From Phoronis australis (taxonomy: Eukaryota > Phoronida > Phoronidae): a stretch of DNA of 64,000 bases. Shown here piece by piece: positions 45,185 to 59,000 of this stretch. Numbering within the stretch: position 1 is the stretch's first letter; each line of letters starts with the position of its first letter. Made by a program: the position numbers and the translations under genes. Where the stretch lies: contig NMRA01000052.1 of the NCBI GenBank assembly GCA_002633005.1, positions 159,968 to 223,967 on the forward strand. Reading direction: 5' to 3'. Below the pieces are notes generated by a model, which was not told where the DNA came from, did not search any database, and was given only the letters and a program-made list of their open reading frames with translations.

Positions 45185-45379
45185 TGTTAGTGGCGTAAAT
45201 TAAAGTTAATTTACGTGAGTAATTTACGCTCGTAAATAATTATTTACGCTGTTAAAAGTTACTTCAAGCCACAAACAATTCCTTTACGCCGTTAAAACCT
45301 AATTTAAACCCCAAATATAATTAATTCACACCGTTAATAGTTAATTTACGCCGTTAATAATTAATTTACGCCACTAACA
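45185..45379. mobile_element. Palindromic element built from TTACGC-type repeats
   Basis: TGTTAGTGGCGTAAATTAA (45185-45203) is repeated, perfectly inverted, at 45361-45379. Between them lie several diverged units of the TTAATTTACGCCGTTAATAA kind in both orientations (near 45208, 45244, 45284, 45341). Related words continue to about 45410. Probably a foldback-type MITE with internal subrepeats. Confidence 0.7.
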
Positions 45380-45459
45380 AGAATTAATTTACACACGTAA
45401 TTTACGTGCATAACATTCATCCATTTGGTCAACGATAGGGTTCTCCATCTCCGAAGCAC

Positions 45460-45860
45460 ATTTTGGCTAGCGTTTTGAACTCACTATACTTACACGTACA
45501 CTTTGGTGGCACTGCAGAAATGATTGTTGTGTAATGCCTCGTTTTTGCATCATCTTTAACAACAGAAACGTGAAAGTGCATGTGCTCCAAACATGAAGAA
45601 CCATTTGTCGTTTACAAGTGGATACAACACTTCATTTTCAAGTACTATGACGAATTCCTCACGCAAGTGAGCAGGTTTGAGTAGAAGGTTTTCCATCGAG
45701 AAATGCAGTGAACCACATATGGCCCTTTATTTTTGAATTTGTGCCCGATAACGTTCTCCCATACAAGGTACCTGATGGATGACTTTTTCACTACCGAGCT
45801 GCGAAAAAACTCTATATTGCATACAACAAAATTGCCCGTGCACGTGAAAGCCACATGGCG
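45460..45860 (-). pseudogene. Frameshifted relic of an unidentified protein-coding sequence
   Basis: One minus frame reads HGQFCCMQYRVFSQLG..., has a TAA, then continues SMENLLLKPAHLREEFVIVL and ENEVLYPLVNDKWF. A one-base change then gives EHMHFHVSVVKDDAKTRHYT. The parts are protein-like and consecutive, but I cannot name the family. A 3' scrap of a transposon ORF or processed gene is likely. Confidence 0.35.
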
Positions 45861-45864
45861 TCCG

Positions 45865-45951
45865 TAGCTTCTGGTCGTCCCTAATGCACTATGTGTATAA
45901 TACCAAAAGTTTAGTATTATACTTAATGTATTTGGGGACGATCAGAAGCTA
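45865..45951. mobile_element. Short palindromic MITE with TA ends
   Basis: TAGCTTCTGGTCGTCCC at the left and its near-perfect inverse (GGGGACGATCAGAAGCTA) at the right, with ~39-base arms. If TA is the target duplication, the element is ~83 bases, within the range of Tc1/mariner or ISL2EU-type MITEs. Confidence 0.7.
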
Positions 45952-48900
45952 CACGGTGCCTGGTGAAAGCCAGGAATCTGGTGAAAGGATGCTTTTTCCG
46001 TCATAATGACTAATGACCTGCCGTTTCCATGGAAACTAATGGTCCCATCTATGAATGCACTGTAGAAAGGAATCTTAATTTCCCAGTTCACGCGCACCTA
46101 CCGTAAAAAACGTAGTCGAGTACCACGGTCCTGGAGTTCGAACACAAGTTCTACGTCAAAGACTGAAAAACCGTTACCGTATTTGCTCACGTGTTATTTT
46201 TCAAAAAGATGTACAGTTTTGCTCGAGTGTTTTGGATTGACACATAAGTGCATGTGCCTACGTTTCACTTATGGTTTACGTAGGTCAGTGAACTTGAGAT
46301 GTGGTTGACACCGTCTTCTTGTCCTGTCATCATCGTATAGTATTTTTGCAGTAGTTGATCTTTGTGTGTAAAAACAGCTTATCGTTTTACTTTGCTAGCT
46401 TCACGCTCATGTCATAAAATCGTGCTCTGCATTTGATTCGCTCAAGTTTTACGCACGTAGTAGCATGTGCCTACTTCGTATAGAGGCAATCTGATACTTG
46501 TACGCCTACGGTATGAGGATGTTACGAATTCGGCACGCGGTAACTAGAATTAGGTTTGTTACGCATGTAAGGATATCGGGATATATATATTTTATGTCAT
46601 CATGGTTAATTAATAAGAATCCCAGTGGTCAGTGATCTCTTATTTTCCTTTGTCACCACTGTCATCCATTGAGCCAATATTGTCACAGGCTATTCAAAAG
46701 GCACGAGCCTTGATTTCAACGAATGCCTGGCTGATGATAAAATCAAACAAAACAGCGGGTTTTTCTGGTCAAAGATAATTACTGCAAGAAGTCCGTCTCA
46801 CTCAACAACAACTCCCAGTGATGTTGTGCTGATTACCCGTAAAATGGAAGATAATACATCTTGTGAATGTTCGTATTAAACGCCTGAGTTTGTCTTCTGA
46901 TATTATCTACTTTGGAAGATCCACATATGAATGCGGTATAAAAAACACCTGAGTACTCCAACGATGATCACAGCCCGTGGTGCGGCGTGGAATCCTGTTC
47001 AAATATTTTGAACGAAAGAACCCAGTAGCAAAATAATACCTTTCATCGTGTTTGACTTACTCTGTTTACATGAACTCGACCTACAAATACAGCCCCTGGA
47101 TTACGGGCAATAAACTGGCGAGATATGAAGGCTACTGCAGAGAGTAGTGGCGGTTTCACACCAAGATCTGTACCTAAGTGGTGTCTTTTCTGATTTCACT
47201 CCTACTACGAAAGGGTTCGATTTATAGGTCAAGTAAAGTCAAAAGGATAGTTTATTTAGCAGACTTCTGCAGAATAGTTCTTGTTTTATTCAACCTTGTG
47301 ACAAATTCAAATGGTAGTTTACTTCTATTTTTATTTATCAAAGATCGTTTTGTCAATGTTCTGTGATGGAAATATTTTTTCTAAAAGGCCTTTCTGTAAA
47401 TGCTCTCAACAAATGGGTTCCTCTTAAGTGGAACTTGCAGGCTAAGGACTAATCTCTGTGATTGCTTCGTCAAATTAGTTACAAACGACAACATAGGGCG
47501 ATGATGTGAATGTGAAGTATCTAATAAATGTTTTTCAGAACGAGTTTTGAGGCGAAAATAATCAGCCGCAAATCACTGAACCGTGTCGAGTAGGTATCGT
47601 GACGTGGCATGCCATTACGGTAGGCCTACAAAATTCATCTTTTTGCAGACTGATTTTTCCTTTCAACAAATTGTGAATGAATACAACTGCACTTTGTTAG
47701 CGTAGATTATGTTAAATAGCATTGTTGTGTAGTTCCTGCTACTGGTATATATTAGCATGCAAATGCGCCTTTAATCGTACCACATCACTCTCTTATTCCT
47801 CCGCCACAGATTGAGTGATGACCGACCGATCCAGTCAGGAGTTCGGTTCCGATGACCTGGCTTGATCGGCGATTTTTGTCGCCTCAATAATACCGATTAC
47901 AGAATTTTGACGTCGATGCCCAGTCAGCGCTCCCGAGTCCACGATAATTGTCCGATTATCAACCGTTGTAATAACCAAGTTTCCGTGGCTGATATTCATC
48001 TGATCGGCTTCAGAGCCCTTATGTGACCGAGGGTGAAAATTCTATTTTACTAATGACAAACCCCGTCAGAGCAGCATAAAGTGTCCGCTGGCAGAACACT
48101 CGACCTTGATTGTTTACAACGTACATGTGCACTAGAAAGCCAGAAAGGGGTAGCTAAAAATTGCGCCACCGACTTGGTCCGTTGCCAAAAGCTTCACCTG
48201 GTCGGATACAGTGTTACAAAAGATGACAATTTAATCCTGCACGAAATACAAAAAAACATGCCAGTTTGAATTAAATGTTCACCTGGCTGTATCTAATAAA
48301 AAGGAGCTCGTGCTGATAACATTAACGTCACTTCAAGCTTGTATATAATGTTGCTACCGACTTCAGACAGGTGTATGGCCCCTGATGTACTCGCTGTCTG
48401 GTTTTAATTTGACACGACATTAGAGTAAAACACGCGTGTCTGTTTCATATAATGTCCGTTTAGGCTTGGCAATTGCCGAATTAGGTCTTTTTTAAAGATA
48501 TACTACCTGCAGTCAGTGACTACGTCTTTGAAAAATTATGAGAAATTACGAAACAGAAATCTTTTAGCTAAAGTGAAGGATTTACAGTCATGCATGCACA
48601 ACGGCATTTGTGTATATCCAGGATATGTGATTTTGAGCCATGCATTGAATTTCAGTGATCGGAACCGGGAGAAACTCGATTGTATTTTTAAGGGCTTGTG
48701 TCGTTGGGACATAAGATACTTACCCTTTAGAGAGTCAGCACGATAAAACAGTGCACTTTTACCGCAAGCAAGAATTGTTGAATGGTAGCCATTTTGGGAT
48801 GAAAAGGTCACTCTTTCGTAAAGGTGTTTACTAAAGTATCCTTTTGTTGCAGCGTTATCACGTCAAAACGTGTATTATTTTATTGACTTACTGAAATCCT

Positions 48901-51376
48901 TTAGGACGGCATAATTTTAAACGCAACTATAACCTTAATTATATGATAGCAAATATAATCGGAACATGGACCCTCTGGTAGGAGAGTTGATAGCGAAAAA
49001 GTCGCTCATGAGCAACATACGTCGTGTATACCTCCTTTGCAAGTAACCCCAGGAAAGTTAGCCAACAAACTTATGCGGGGTCTGAGATTTGACTAGGGAA
49101 ATTAATACGCAACCTTATACATGTGAACTGGTGCATTTCTATAGTTGTGTAATCGATCTTAAAAAAGTGGGGAGGTAAAGTCTTGTGTGGTTTTAATTCT
49201 AAGGCGAAAAACAGATTAAATAATGTCAAAACTAACACATGACCCTGGAACTGTCTCTTGACCTGTAGAGTTGTGTTCAGTCTAAGTGGTATGACACTAT
49301 GCTTCCGTTCTAAATGAAAGTTTGGAAGTTTGCCCCCAGTCAAAGGTCCATGCCCCCTACAGTCAAGTTATCAGTGATTCCCCTCGCACTCGGCATGCAG
49401 TACGTCAGACGTAAGAATTTCATTAGAACGCACGATAACGCAAGAGTTCGAAAGATATCGCCATGTACTGCAAATGAAGCACATTACGACATTAACTTCC
49501 TTCAGTTCGCGAGAGTCTTGCGTCTGCCGAGCTCAACCCATAATATTATTGCAGGTACATGAAGTCCGGCCATGCCGATTCTGAACCGGTCTACTCGGTA
49601 TCTACCTGTCAGCTTTGATATAAACGTTTTGCTGTGACTATCTGTAATAACTGCGTGGAACATTTTCCTGTGCTTGCATGCTTTTTTACTTTCATTATCA
49701 TTTTCGTGATTTGCAAATACACCGATCAGCAAGTAGAATGCGAGTATGTTTTGATTAGGTTTTTGCATTTGGGGTATTCATTAAGTCTCCACGAACAAAT
49801 CCGGGCATTGTCAGTCGCTAGGCCAATTACTGGAAAGATTTAGTTGTTTACCACTTGAGAAGTTGTTCTGAACATATTTATTGACCTGGAGCCAAAAAAG
49901 CCCCCGTAGTTTGACCTCCACACAATCAATGTCTGATACCCTGGCCAAATCATAACGCGCAGACGTACTTTGGATACAACCTCGTCTGAAGTATAACGTA
50001 CACTAGTTTAACAACGGCTTTCGACAGGACAGTTGTCAATACAGTAAAGGTGCACTGGCTAAGATGCGTTGCTTTTTCACACTGTTTGTTCGTGACCCCA
50101 TGAAGTAACACTGGTAATTTCCAGTAAGAACACACTTTTGTACATACGTTACAGGCTAGATGCTTGGACTTTCTTTTTTTTAACTCATGTACAGTTTCAG
50201 TACTCTTGCAGCTATCCGATTGCTTGTACCCGTGGCTGGTGTCTACCGGGGGATGGGGGTGGTGGGGAAGAGCCGTGGTGTGGCGCGCCATTCGCAACAA
50301 AGAAGCGCGAATAAATAAAAATGCGTTGAACAAAGTTACGAGAAATCATTTAAGCCAACACTTCAACGGTTGTCCAAAGCTTTTTTTACGAAAAAGTAAT
50401 TCTATTTTCTTACGTGAACGTGTTTGTCTTTTGCTTTTGTTTTCGCAAAAATTTGCAAGTACAGTAATACTCGACTTCCCCGTCTGCTGAATGCACGTGA
50501 CCTTAGAACCGCCTTACTGCAAGCACACATTTCCGGGCCTTAAATTTTATATTTCAGACAGGATGACCTTCAACACGGTACTTCCCTCAAAAATTGAAGC
50601 GGTCGGCAGCTATAATGATTATTAGGTTTTCAAAGCGGATTTGCTCGTTTAGGAAAAAATTTTTTGCATAATTATGCTACCCACTGGCCAAAACGATTCT
50701 AAGATTTGTGAGCCACTCCGGCAGCGAGACATTTCCAAATTAGTCAAAGACTGGCAACATCATAATTCAAGGTTTACGCTTAAAATTCGTCGATCAAACA
50801 TAGTGCCAAAGTGTCTATGGAAGACGTGGAAGACGGGAGCGAAATGCAAAATCACCTGGCTGCAATGCGTGTTTTCGCCCGTAAAACCGATCATGACCGG
50901 GCAAAGCAAACATTTTTATTGTTCAACATCCTAAACTGAAAATCCCTGTTTATAAGAGATAACGCAGCATTGATTGCAGTTCCTCTTGCCCTTGGCGACC
51001 ACATAAAAGTGACCTAAACGAAAACAACGGTAAAACCGAGAGACATGCACACACAAACATCCTTTCCCAGTGACATGAGAGAAAGCACCGTGGATTCATC
51101 ATGTAACAAGTGGCTTCTCAGTGGTTAAGTACTAGTCCACGAGAGCACCAGCCATGAGTGGCAAGGTGGGGGTCAGCCGATTTTCACCAAATTTGGCACA
51201 TAGGTAGTCCTATGGGATCTATAAACAGCGGTAAAATATTTCCTCAAAATATTGCGTTTTTCTAAAGTTATAGGCTCAAACACATTTTACGGCTTCGCAG
51301 CCATGTTTTCACGGTATAAAAACTGTCCAGTTTTAACTGTTCATATGTTTCCTTGAATGAAAGCTATTGATTTATT
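45952..51376. other. Intergenic stretch, no gene recognised
   Basis: 5.4 kb. Frames such as plus 48516-48746 and 50674-50934 and minus 49950-50333 lack motifs and supported splice sites. A few AGGCCTAC words occur. The stretch ends at the N gap. Confidence 0.3.
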
Positions 51377-52157
51377 NNNNNNNNNNNNNNNNNNNNNNNN
51401 NNNNNNNNNNNNNNNNNNNNNNNNNNNNNNNNNNNNNNNNNNNNNNNNNNNNNNNNNNNNNNNNNNNNNNNNNNNNNNNNNNNNNNNNNNNNNNNNNNNN
51501 NNNNNNNNNNNNNNNNNNNNNNNNNNNNNNNNNNNNNNNNNNNNNNNNNNNNNNNNNNNNNNNNNNNNNNNNNNNNNNNNNNNNNNNNNNNNNNNNNNNN
51601 NNNNNNNNNNNNNNNNNNNNNNNNNNNNNNNNNNNNNNNNNNNNNNNNNNNNNNNNNNNNNNNNNNNNNNNNNNNNNNNNNNNNNNNNNNNNNNNNNNNN
51701 NNNNNNNNNNNNNNNNNNNNNNNNNNNNNNNNNNNNNNNNNNNNNNNNNNNNNNNNNNNNNNNNNNNNNNNNNNNNNNNNNNNNNNNNNNNNNNNNNNNN
51801 NNNNNNNNNNNNNNNNNNNNNNNNNNNNNNNNNNNNNNNNNNNNNNNNNNNNNNNNNNNNNNNNNNNNNNNNNNNNNNNNNNNNNNNNNNNNNNNNNNNN
51901 NNNNNNNNNNNNNNNNNNNNNNNNNNNNNNNNNNNNNNNNNNNNNNNNNNNNNNNNNNNNNNNNNNNNNNNNNNNNNNNNNNNNNNNNNNNNNNNNNNNN
52001 NNNNNNNNNNNNNNNNNNNNNNNNNNNNNNNNNNNNNNNNNNNNNNNNNNNNNNNNNNNNNNNNNNNNNNNNNNNNNNNNNNNNNNNNNNNNNNNNNNNN
52101 NNNNNNNNNNNNNNNNNNNNNNNNNNNNNNNNNNNNNNNNNNNNNNNNNNNNNNNNN
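51377..52157. other. Assembly gap (781 N)
   Basis: All long open frames overlapping this interval consist of unknown residues and are artefacts. Confidence 1.
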
Positions 52158-55100
52158 TATCCGTGTATTGTGTTGTATTGCTCATGGTACGGGTTCAGAC
52201 TCTGTTGTATTAAGATTCCAATCCCCAACCCTGTAATATGTAGTTTGAGTAAAATTTCTAGACAATGCAGGTTTATGGATTTATTCTCCTTCAAATGAAG
52301 AGTAAAAATCAAAGTCTGTACAGGTTTTTTTTAAAGTAATCACTTATTAGAAGATCACACATCTAAAAAATAAAACAATGTTTGACAATTTTATTCATTA
52401 TCTTATTTGAAAATTGGCTACCTCACAGACAACTCATCTAAGTTGAAAATATTCCTTGTGAAAAATATAAAATACCAACCAGAGACTTGTGTACTACAAA
52501 ATATGTTTTCGGAATACAATGCAAAGATAACTGTACAGTCAAAAGTGCAAATGTTATGACTCTGATAAAAAAATGCCTTCTAGATCTTTTCAACACTCTA
52601 ATTGCTACAGGACAGAGTCAACCACACAAAGTTCATAAAGTCAGGGAATTATATTTAAGGTGATGTAGTCTCACAGCGAAAAAGTGATTTCGCAATATCG
52701 CTGAAAACACTGGAAATCTCTTCTTCACAAACTTGAGGTAGCTGTATTTACCACATCAATGTTCTTATCAAAACTAACCACCACAAAATGAAAAGTTGGC
52801 TTGTCGGTTCCAATAAGGCAGCATTTTACAATGAAATGGTCATGAAAAAATACTTTTGCAACATGGTTTGCGTTACAATTGCCCTACGATTACAGTTGTA
52901 CATACATACTAGAACAGTAACAAAATTACCCATGGGAACCATAAAATGGTCAATTCATCAAAAAAACAAGGAGCCACCAGAGCTAATGTGCCAATACTTT
53001 TCAGTACTGCAACAAAAAAATCATTTGAAGTGGACATGAACTCGCCTAAAATCACATAAAACAACTTTTGATTTAGATATTTTACCATCACGAAATAGGT
53101 ATTAATTCCAGGTCACTTTTGAGCAATTTCAGAGCTTTGACACACAGCATGGTCTCAATGAATAGCAAACTGTCAATTCGCTACAATTCCAGAAATCACT
53201 TCCCATCTGGATAAGGAACAAACTGAGCAAAGTTTATAGAGGTAAATGGTCTAAATCAAAACTTATTACCTCCTGGACAGACCCAGACAGAAAGATAAGT
53301 TAACAAAACCAGCCTAACTGCAACAGGGTCTCAAATTTCAGTAATATATACCCATTTACAAACAAAAATCTATAAAGGTAAATAAAATGCTGAAACATAA
53401 ATTCAGATCAATTACGCATCGTCAAGGAAAAGGAATAGTACAGTGGTCAGAAATCATCTAAATGTGATGGTGACACTGAGAAATCCTGTCAGACCAAAAA
53501 ATCCAGTGGCTAAACAAAATGAACAATGTACCATTACCATGTTGCCCAGGATCATAATCCGTGCCTGGACAAAAATTCAGTCTTAGACTAGGTGAATTTT
53601 AGATTTGTGCTGTTCACACAAGCAGTTCTGGTGCAAACAAAGCTTGTGACAACACAAAGCCTACTTCCCTACACAGCTGTGCTGATACAATAATGCCCCC
53701 ACTGGATTTAGCAGATCAGCCAGAGTATTTACAAGTCCAGCCACTGTACTGTTTCCTCCCTTTGAATTTTTACAATGCTACATCCTTGACAATCGCAGAT
53801 TGCCTCTTTCTATGCATACTCCACTTCGTCTGTCCCAGTTTCCCCACATTTGCTGAAAGTGGCCTATCTCAACAAATTACTTGGGACCTGTTGTGGTATA
53901 AGCCAGTAATCTTTGGCAAATACTTTTTCCCCAACTCGTTCCTCAAAGGTACAAATTCTCTTTGACATATCTTCTGGGAGTAGACTTTTCGGCCTCTCTC
54001 TAGCCCCTTCACTTAGTTGTCCAGAAGGGTACCTTCTTGCTGGTTGTGAACTTTTCCATACCCAACCTTTACTAATAATCGGCAAGTCTCCAACTTCAGC
54101 AGAAGCCACTTCTTCAGCATAAGCCTTTCCTGATTCTTAAAATTGTATTAATGAAAAATTAAACATATTAAATTTAATGTGGCCATTTCGGCTCACAAAA
54201 TATGAATACTAAGCTAAAGTGAAGGCACCGATATTTTTGACGGCTTTAGCATGTTTAATTACTTCATAATCGCAGAAAATCATTGGTAGACAAAACATAC
54301 TCCCTAGTCTCTAAAAGTAGTTCATGGGCAGAAGTCATGTTACACATTTGGTGGTTGTTTTGAAAAGTTATGATGACTACCTATTTTCTATGCCAATGTA
54401 TACATGTAGTTGCATAAACATCAACACATTTGAATAAGATATGATTAAGCAATAAGGCCCAAGTTATAAGCAATCACGGTGTGTCAATAAAAGTATTTTT
54501 GCATGAATGACGTGCTTCTAAAAATATTCCTCAGGGTCAGACCCTGGAGTTTAGAGATTCCTACCTGCGCTCACACGAAGCAGGACGTTGAACCTTGACT
54601 TAACGTCTTTGGTCATTTTTCAGACCTCTATCAGATTTCTCCTCTAGTGTGCAGTGGATGTTCTAAGTGTCTTTGGCGACGCCAATATATCTCGAGTGTT
54701 GTAACGATGATTCGGGCAAGTGAACCTAATACGGTAGATTTGTGGCAAGGTTTTAGAAGTCTTTGGTCCAGTATACCGCACTTGTTTTGTACATCCTGTG
54801 GAAAAGACTGTTGGAGCTGACACGACCTATTTTTTAAGCCCAAAATCTACAGAAACTGTTGAGTGCTGCTTGATGTTGAGAAATGCATCAGGCAGAATAT
54901 TGTTTCATGCCTTTGTGACCTGCGGTTACCGCAACCACGACGATGACAGAACACATTTTCCTCTGACACAGCGCCACCTATACTGAAAAGTTGCCCTGTG
55001 GTAACATGATGAACAACACACAGATTTCCGTGTATGTGGGCATCAATGCGCATGCTTGGTCGGAAGTTTACCGATAACATCGCAACCACTTGCACACGCC

Positions 55101-55598
55101 TTCTATGCACTATACTTTGATGGTATTGGCCACGGGATAGGGATTGCATTGATTCTGTTTACTTCGGTCACTGGTCGCCATACTAGTACAGTAAACTGAA
55201 AGGGGTTTCCCAGATTTCAACCAATGGGAATGACTGAATGTTATGACGTCGGTTTCATTACTTTAACTAATGAGAAGCCATGATAAACAACATCCACAGT
55301 GCTGCCTTTCGCCAGAGTGCTACCTTTCGCCACAGTGCTACATTTCGTGGGACTGTGACAGAGTGTAAGACCAGATTTCCCTGTAGGTATAGCGTTGTGA
55401 CAGAGGTTAACAAGTAGGTGGAAAATATCGCACGTAAATTATGGACGTAGATATACCAAAGAGTTTGCTACACTCCATATAAGCACTTTCATGCCCGTGT
55501 CTTACGAGCGTTAATTATGACTGTACTTCAAGAGCGCAAAAATGATTAAGTCCATTCCGGAATACGGAACAGAATTATTGGTCTTTTATCAAGCACAA
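52158..55598. other. Intergenic stretch
   Basis: Contains the dispersed repeat copy at 53158-53265. The minus frame 53864-54109 has protein-like runs (GWVWKSSQPARRYPSGQL, TFEERVGEKVFAKDYWLIP) that I cannot identify. Another diverged coding-like patch is near 54640-54860 (minus) with stops. Both may be transposon scraps. Confidence 0.3.
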
Positions 55599-56285
55599 CA
55601 TTTCGAGGCTGTTCAGGGCAGATTTTGTAGATTTGTTCTAAATTGGGATCAAAATGCATGAAATGTTATAGCAGTTGGTGAACTTGGAAGGAGTTCTATG
55701 TTCTCAAAAGGATTAGTAAAAATTTTGAAGTACTGGTATAAATTGTTAAAAGCAGATGGTATTGCATATTCCAAAAAATGTTACTTAATGCGACTTGAAA
55801 TGGCTGAAAATAATCGTATTTTGACCTCAAACATCTGTTATTTAATTTTGCTTTTTCTCTTTTTTGGAAAATCTAGGAATTGGAAATGAGCAACTCTTTT
55901 CACTTGTCTGTGACATTGATATAGACAGTGTTGGCAAGACAGGCTCTTACTAGTTGAACAGCTCGATTCTTTCTGATTATTTAAGGCTAGTTTGGTTTGT
56001 GAATAATATATTTCAATATTGGATAAACAGGTCCGCATAACAACTTTAGCGAAATTTAGATGTTTGAGTCACAAATTAAAGATTGAACTAGATAGACATG
56101 TTAATTTACCCAATAACTCTTGTTTTTTTCAAATGAATGACTTAAATGAAGTAGAAGACGAGAAACATTTCTTTTTGAAATTCCCATTTTCCTCGGATTT
56201 TAGAATTTTGTACAGTATTTCTGCCGAAAATCATCTTTCTGATTCCATAATATTCGTTAAGCTCGTGACTACAAGTGAGATGTAA
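55599..56285 (+). mobile_element. Non-LTR retrotransposon (LINE) ORF2 C-terminal fragment
   Basis: Reading plus with stops: FEAVQGRFCRFVLNW, GELGRSSMFSKGLVKILKYW with YKLLKADG, then FRCLSHKLKIELDRHVNLP and EVEDEKHFFLKFPF. The order and spacing resemble the region after the reverse transcriptase in many invertebrate LINEs (ELGR...KYW.KL; F...H.L.IE...; vEDE.HF). The usual cysteines are lost and in-frame stops are present, so it is a dead fragment. Confidence 0.65.
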
Positions 56286-56775
56286 ACAGTTTTAGAAACA
56301 CCCTGTATATTTCTGTTCTATGCTCAGAAAAAGGCTTATCATGTAGTGCCTAATTTCCATTGTATTTGTATATGGGCCGGTTGCCTTTGTGTCATTAAGT
56401 AAATAGTCTCTTTTCGTCTACAAAACAAACAACCAACGAAAGTGAAACCATTAACACGAGATTAAACGTATTCACATGGCTATCAATCAGCAAACTGTCG
56501 TCAAATGTGACCAAGATTTTAATCTTAAAACTGCTATTCCCCATTGCTCAGAAAAAATAATCCCAACAATCAATACTTAAGCTTACTTTAAACTGTCAAA
56601 ACTAACTTTCATTAAAGCGATAACTTTTTGAGAAGAACATTTGAAGACAACTCTTTATCCTGGTCTGAAAGTATTGATCTGGTGGGAGCAAACAGTGCAT
56701 AAACCTGTGGCGTACTCATCAAATTCAAGAAATATCTGCCTCATTGACACTACTCCTTGATGCGCACTCAGATGA

Positions 56776-57165
56776 TTGTTGGGATTTAAACGATCATCAG
56801 GTCACAACTTCTCAGATACGAGATTTAAGAACGATCACCAATTTACATTACATAATATGACTTCATTACGCAAACTTTTGAAAATACCACTGCTTGAAAC
56901 CGCTCGTACTCTATTTTGCCTGAAAATATATTACAAGTTTTTACACAGCCAACTTCCACATTCCTTTCAAAACAATTTCTTTGGTTATCATAATCGAAAC
57001 AACAGACCAATCACATGTAGAAATTCTCGTTCACCAGATCGCTTAGTTTATTGCTACATTTTGCACCTACAGTTCTATATTCAAGACTCCGTTTCACAAA
57101 ATATTGATGACAACATCACTGTTTATGTTTTAGCCATCCTAGGATCACCAATGAAAACAAAATAA
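56776..57165 (+). mobile_element. Probable LINE 3' coding fragment
   Basis: 129 open codons including LRKLLKIPLLETARTLFCLK, YYKFLHSQLPHSFQNNFFG and ITCRNSRSP. The pattern (LKI.PL...LF..K.....LP..F...F) resembles the last part of some LINE ORF2 proteins. No stop interrupts it, but upstream parts are missing. Confidence 0.4.
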
Positions 57166-58808
57166 AATACCTTTTTCAATTCTAGACAAAATAAACACCC
57201 ACACACCTCCTGAACTTTCAAGATATCACAAGAAAGAAAATTATACAAAGACTCAATGATCTGCTTCTTCTGCAACTCTGTCCACCGTGAATACACACAT
57301 TACTCATTTATATGCACGTGCACACGCACGCACTCACGCACGCACATGCAGGCACAAACACGTGTACAAATGTATTTATCACGCATTAACAACTTTTTTC
57401 TTCATGTTGTATAGTGTGGAGAGTTGACATGTAGCGTTACTTTGATTTTACTAATGTGTCAGGTTTATTTATTCACTTATTTATTCATTGGGGCTTATGA
57501 TATCACATGTCATCCCATCAACGTGCGTCCAATGCATGACTAGTATATAATAATTAACTATTTAAAATTTCTGTTGCTTACTGTATTGTACACTAAGAAG
57601 GTCCTCAATGAAGCCAATTTTCCTTTCAATCGTTTTACGCTGGTCGTTTTGCGCTTTTCGGTCCTTGAGCGCGGTAGACAAGCGTAATTTTACGGGCGTA
57701 CTACTTTTTTAAGAACTCACATGACTTACTGACAAATTTCTCATTGGATTACGCTCGTAAGACACGGATGTGAACATTGTCTTTACTCCCGTAATTGTCG
57801 AGCGTAAATTATACGGGCGACACTTTCTCGTCAGAAGCCGACGATAGTAGCATCTAAACAATTCAACCCAACTTAAGACGGCAACATTAGATTTTGAAGT
57901 GGGTTATTGTTGTTGAGTTTTGTAAATATGCTTAAAGTTTGTTGACTTCTAATAACTTGAATGTGCTGCAAACTAATGAAATAGAGGTTACCTGGGATTT
58001 TGGCATGTCTTAGTTTTTTCTTCGTTGGACAATATTCCCTTGCGTAGGTCTTTCTCTACCGGTACATCCAATAGTACGCCCATGTGCGTATTTTCGGAAA
58101 TTTTTCCAAAAGTACGCCCATACGCTTACTTTGGAAAATTGCAATTTCACTCAAATGACTCATTTAACGAGATATTGGGTGACTTTTTTGGTAACTAACT
58201 GTATTGGCACAGTATGAAAAACAGTTTTAACCACAGTTTTTGAAAGGTTCCACCCATGGGCCTATTTTCGAAAATTCCTTGGTAAGTCCAGTTACGCTAT
58301 TTCTAACATGCGTAGAGGCAAATCTTCTGTACTCATGTACTGGTGGCTTGTACACAATGATTTGCATCGTAATCCAGACTTACGGCATTTACAACGTCCA
58401 CTGTTGCATTGTTTCGGACATGCGCAGGCTATCATCAGACATCTGTCATCAGTATGGGGGCAATTCAATCATTGCAACGCCTCTAGAGGGCGCTGGAAGA
58501 GGCGGTAAGGCACAATGAGTGTTTCTCCATGTCGTCACTTCATAGTGTACTCTCATCAAATGGAAACTGGGTGCATCATGTGATGGGGGAAGGGCATCTG
58601 GTTTTACGATCTTGTAGAATAGCAAACGCTGTGTTGCATCTACAAGTCTTATCAACTCATGTTGCGTACTCAGCGACAAACAAACATTTATGAAGATGTT
58701 ACGGTTTCCCCTGCGAGTTCCACAATGCCCATGTTCTTCTACAATCCGTGGTCCTCTTGGAACAGCTTCCATGATGTTCGTCTGGTGTGATTTGCAACAC
58801 GAGATGTA
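57166..58808. other. Non-coding stretch
   Basis: A CA/CGCA-rich simple stretch lies near 57315-57360. Two GCGTAAWTTAYACGGGCG-like words (57683 and 57801) occur in the same sense. A minus frame at 58449-58772 has no recognised motif. Confidence 0.3.
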
Positions 58809-59000
58809 GTGTCACGCCTAGGAAAGGTGTTACATGTTAACAAGGACGTTGGCAAGTCTCTTGATAGTTTGTTGAAAAGCGCTTCAGCACTGAGGTCTAA
58901 GATGTACCAGACATCATCCAGAGATGCTCACATTGCATTTGTTGAAAGTGCGACACCAGAAGCAGTAGAACACCTGAAAGACGCGACTGGTGTCATTTGA
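58809..59000 (+). other. Unidentified protein-like frame
   Basis: 63 codons with even, helix-like composition (KSLDSLLKSASALRSKMYQT, AHIAFVESATPEAVEHLKDA). The surrounding sequence gives no acceptor I can trust, and I recognise no family. It could be an exon, a processed fragment or a transposon scrap. Confidence 0.25.

Noticed and set aside
51341-52312. Long open frames on both strands (up to 323 codons)
   Set aside because: They consist almost wholly of N bases in the assembly gap.
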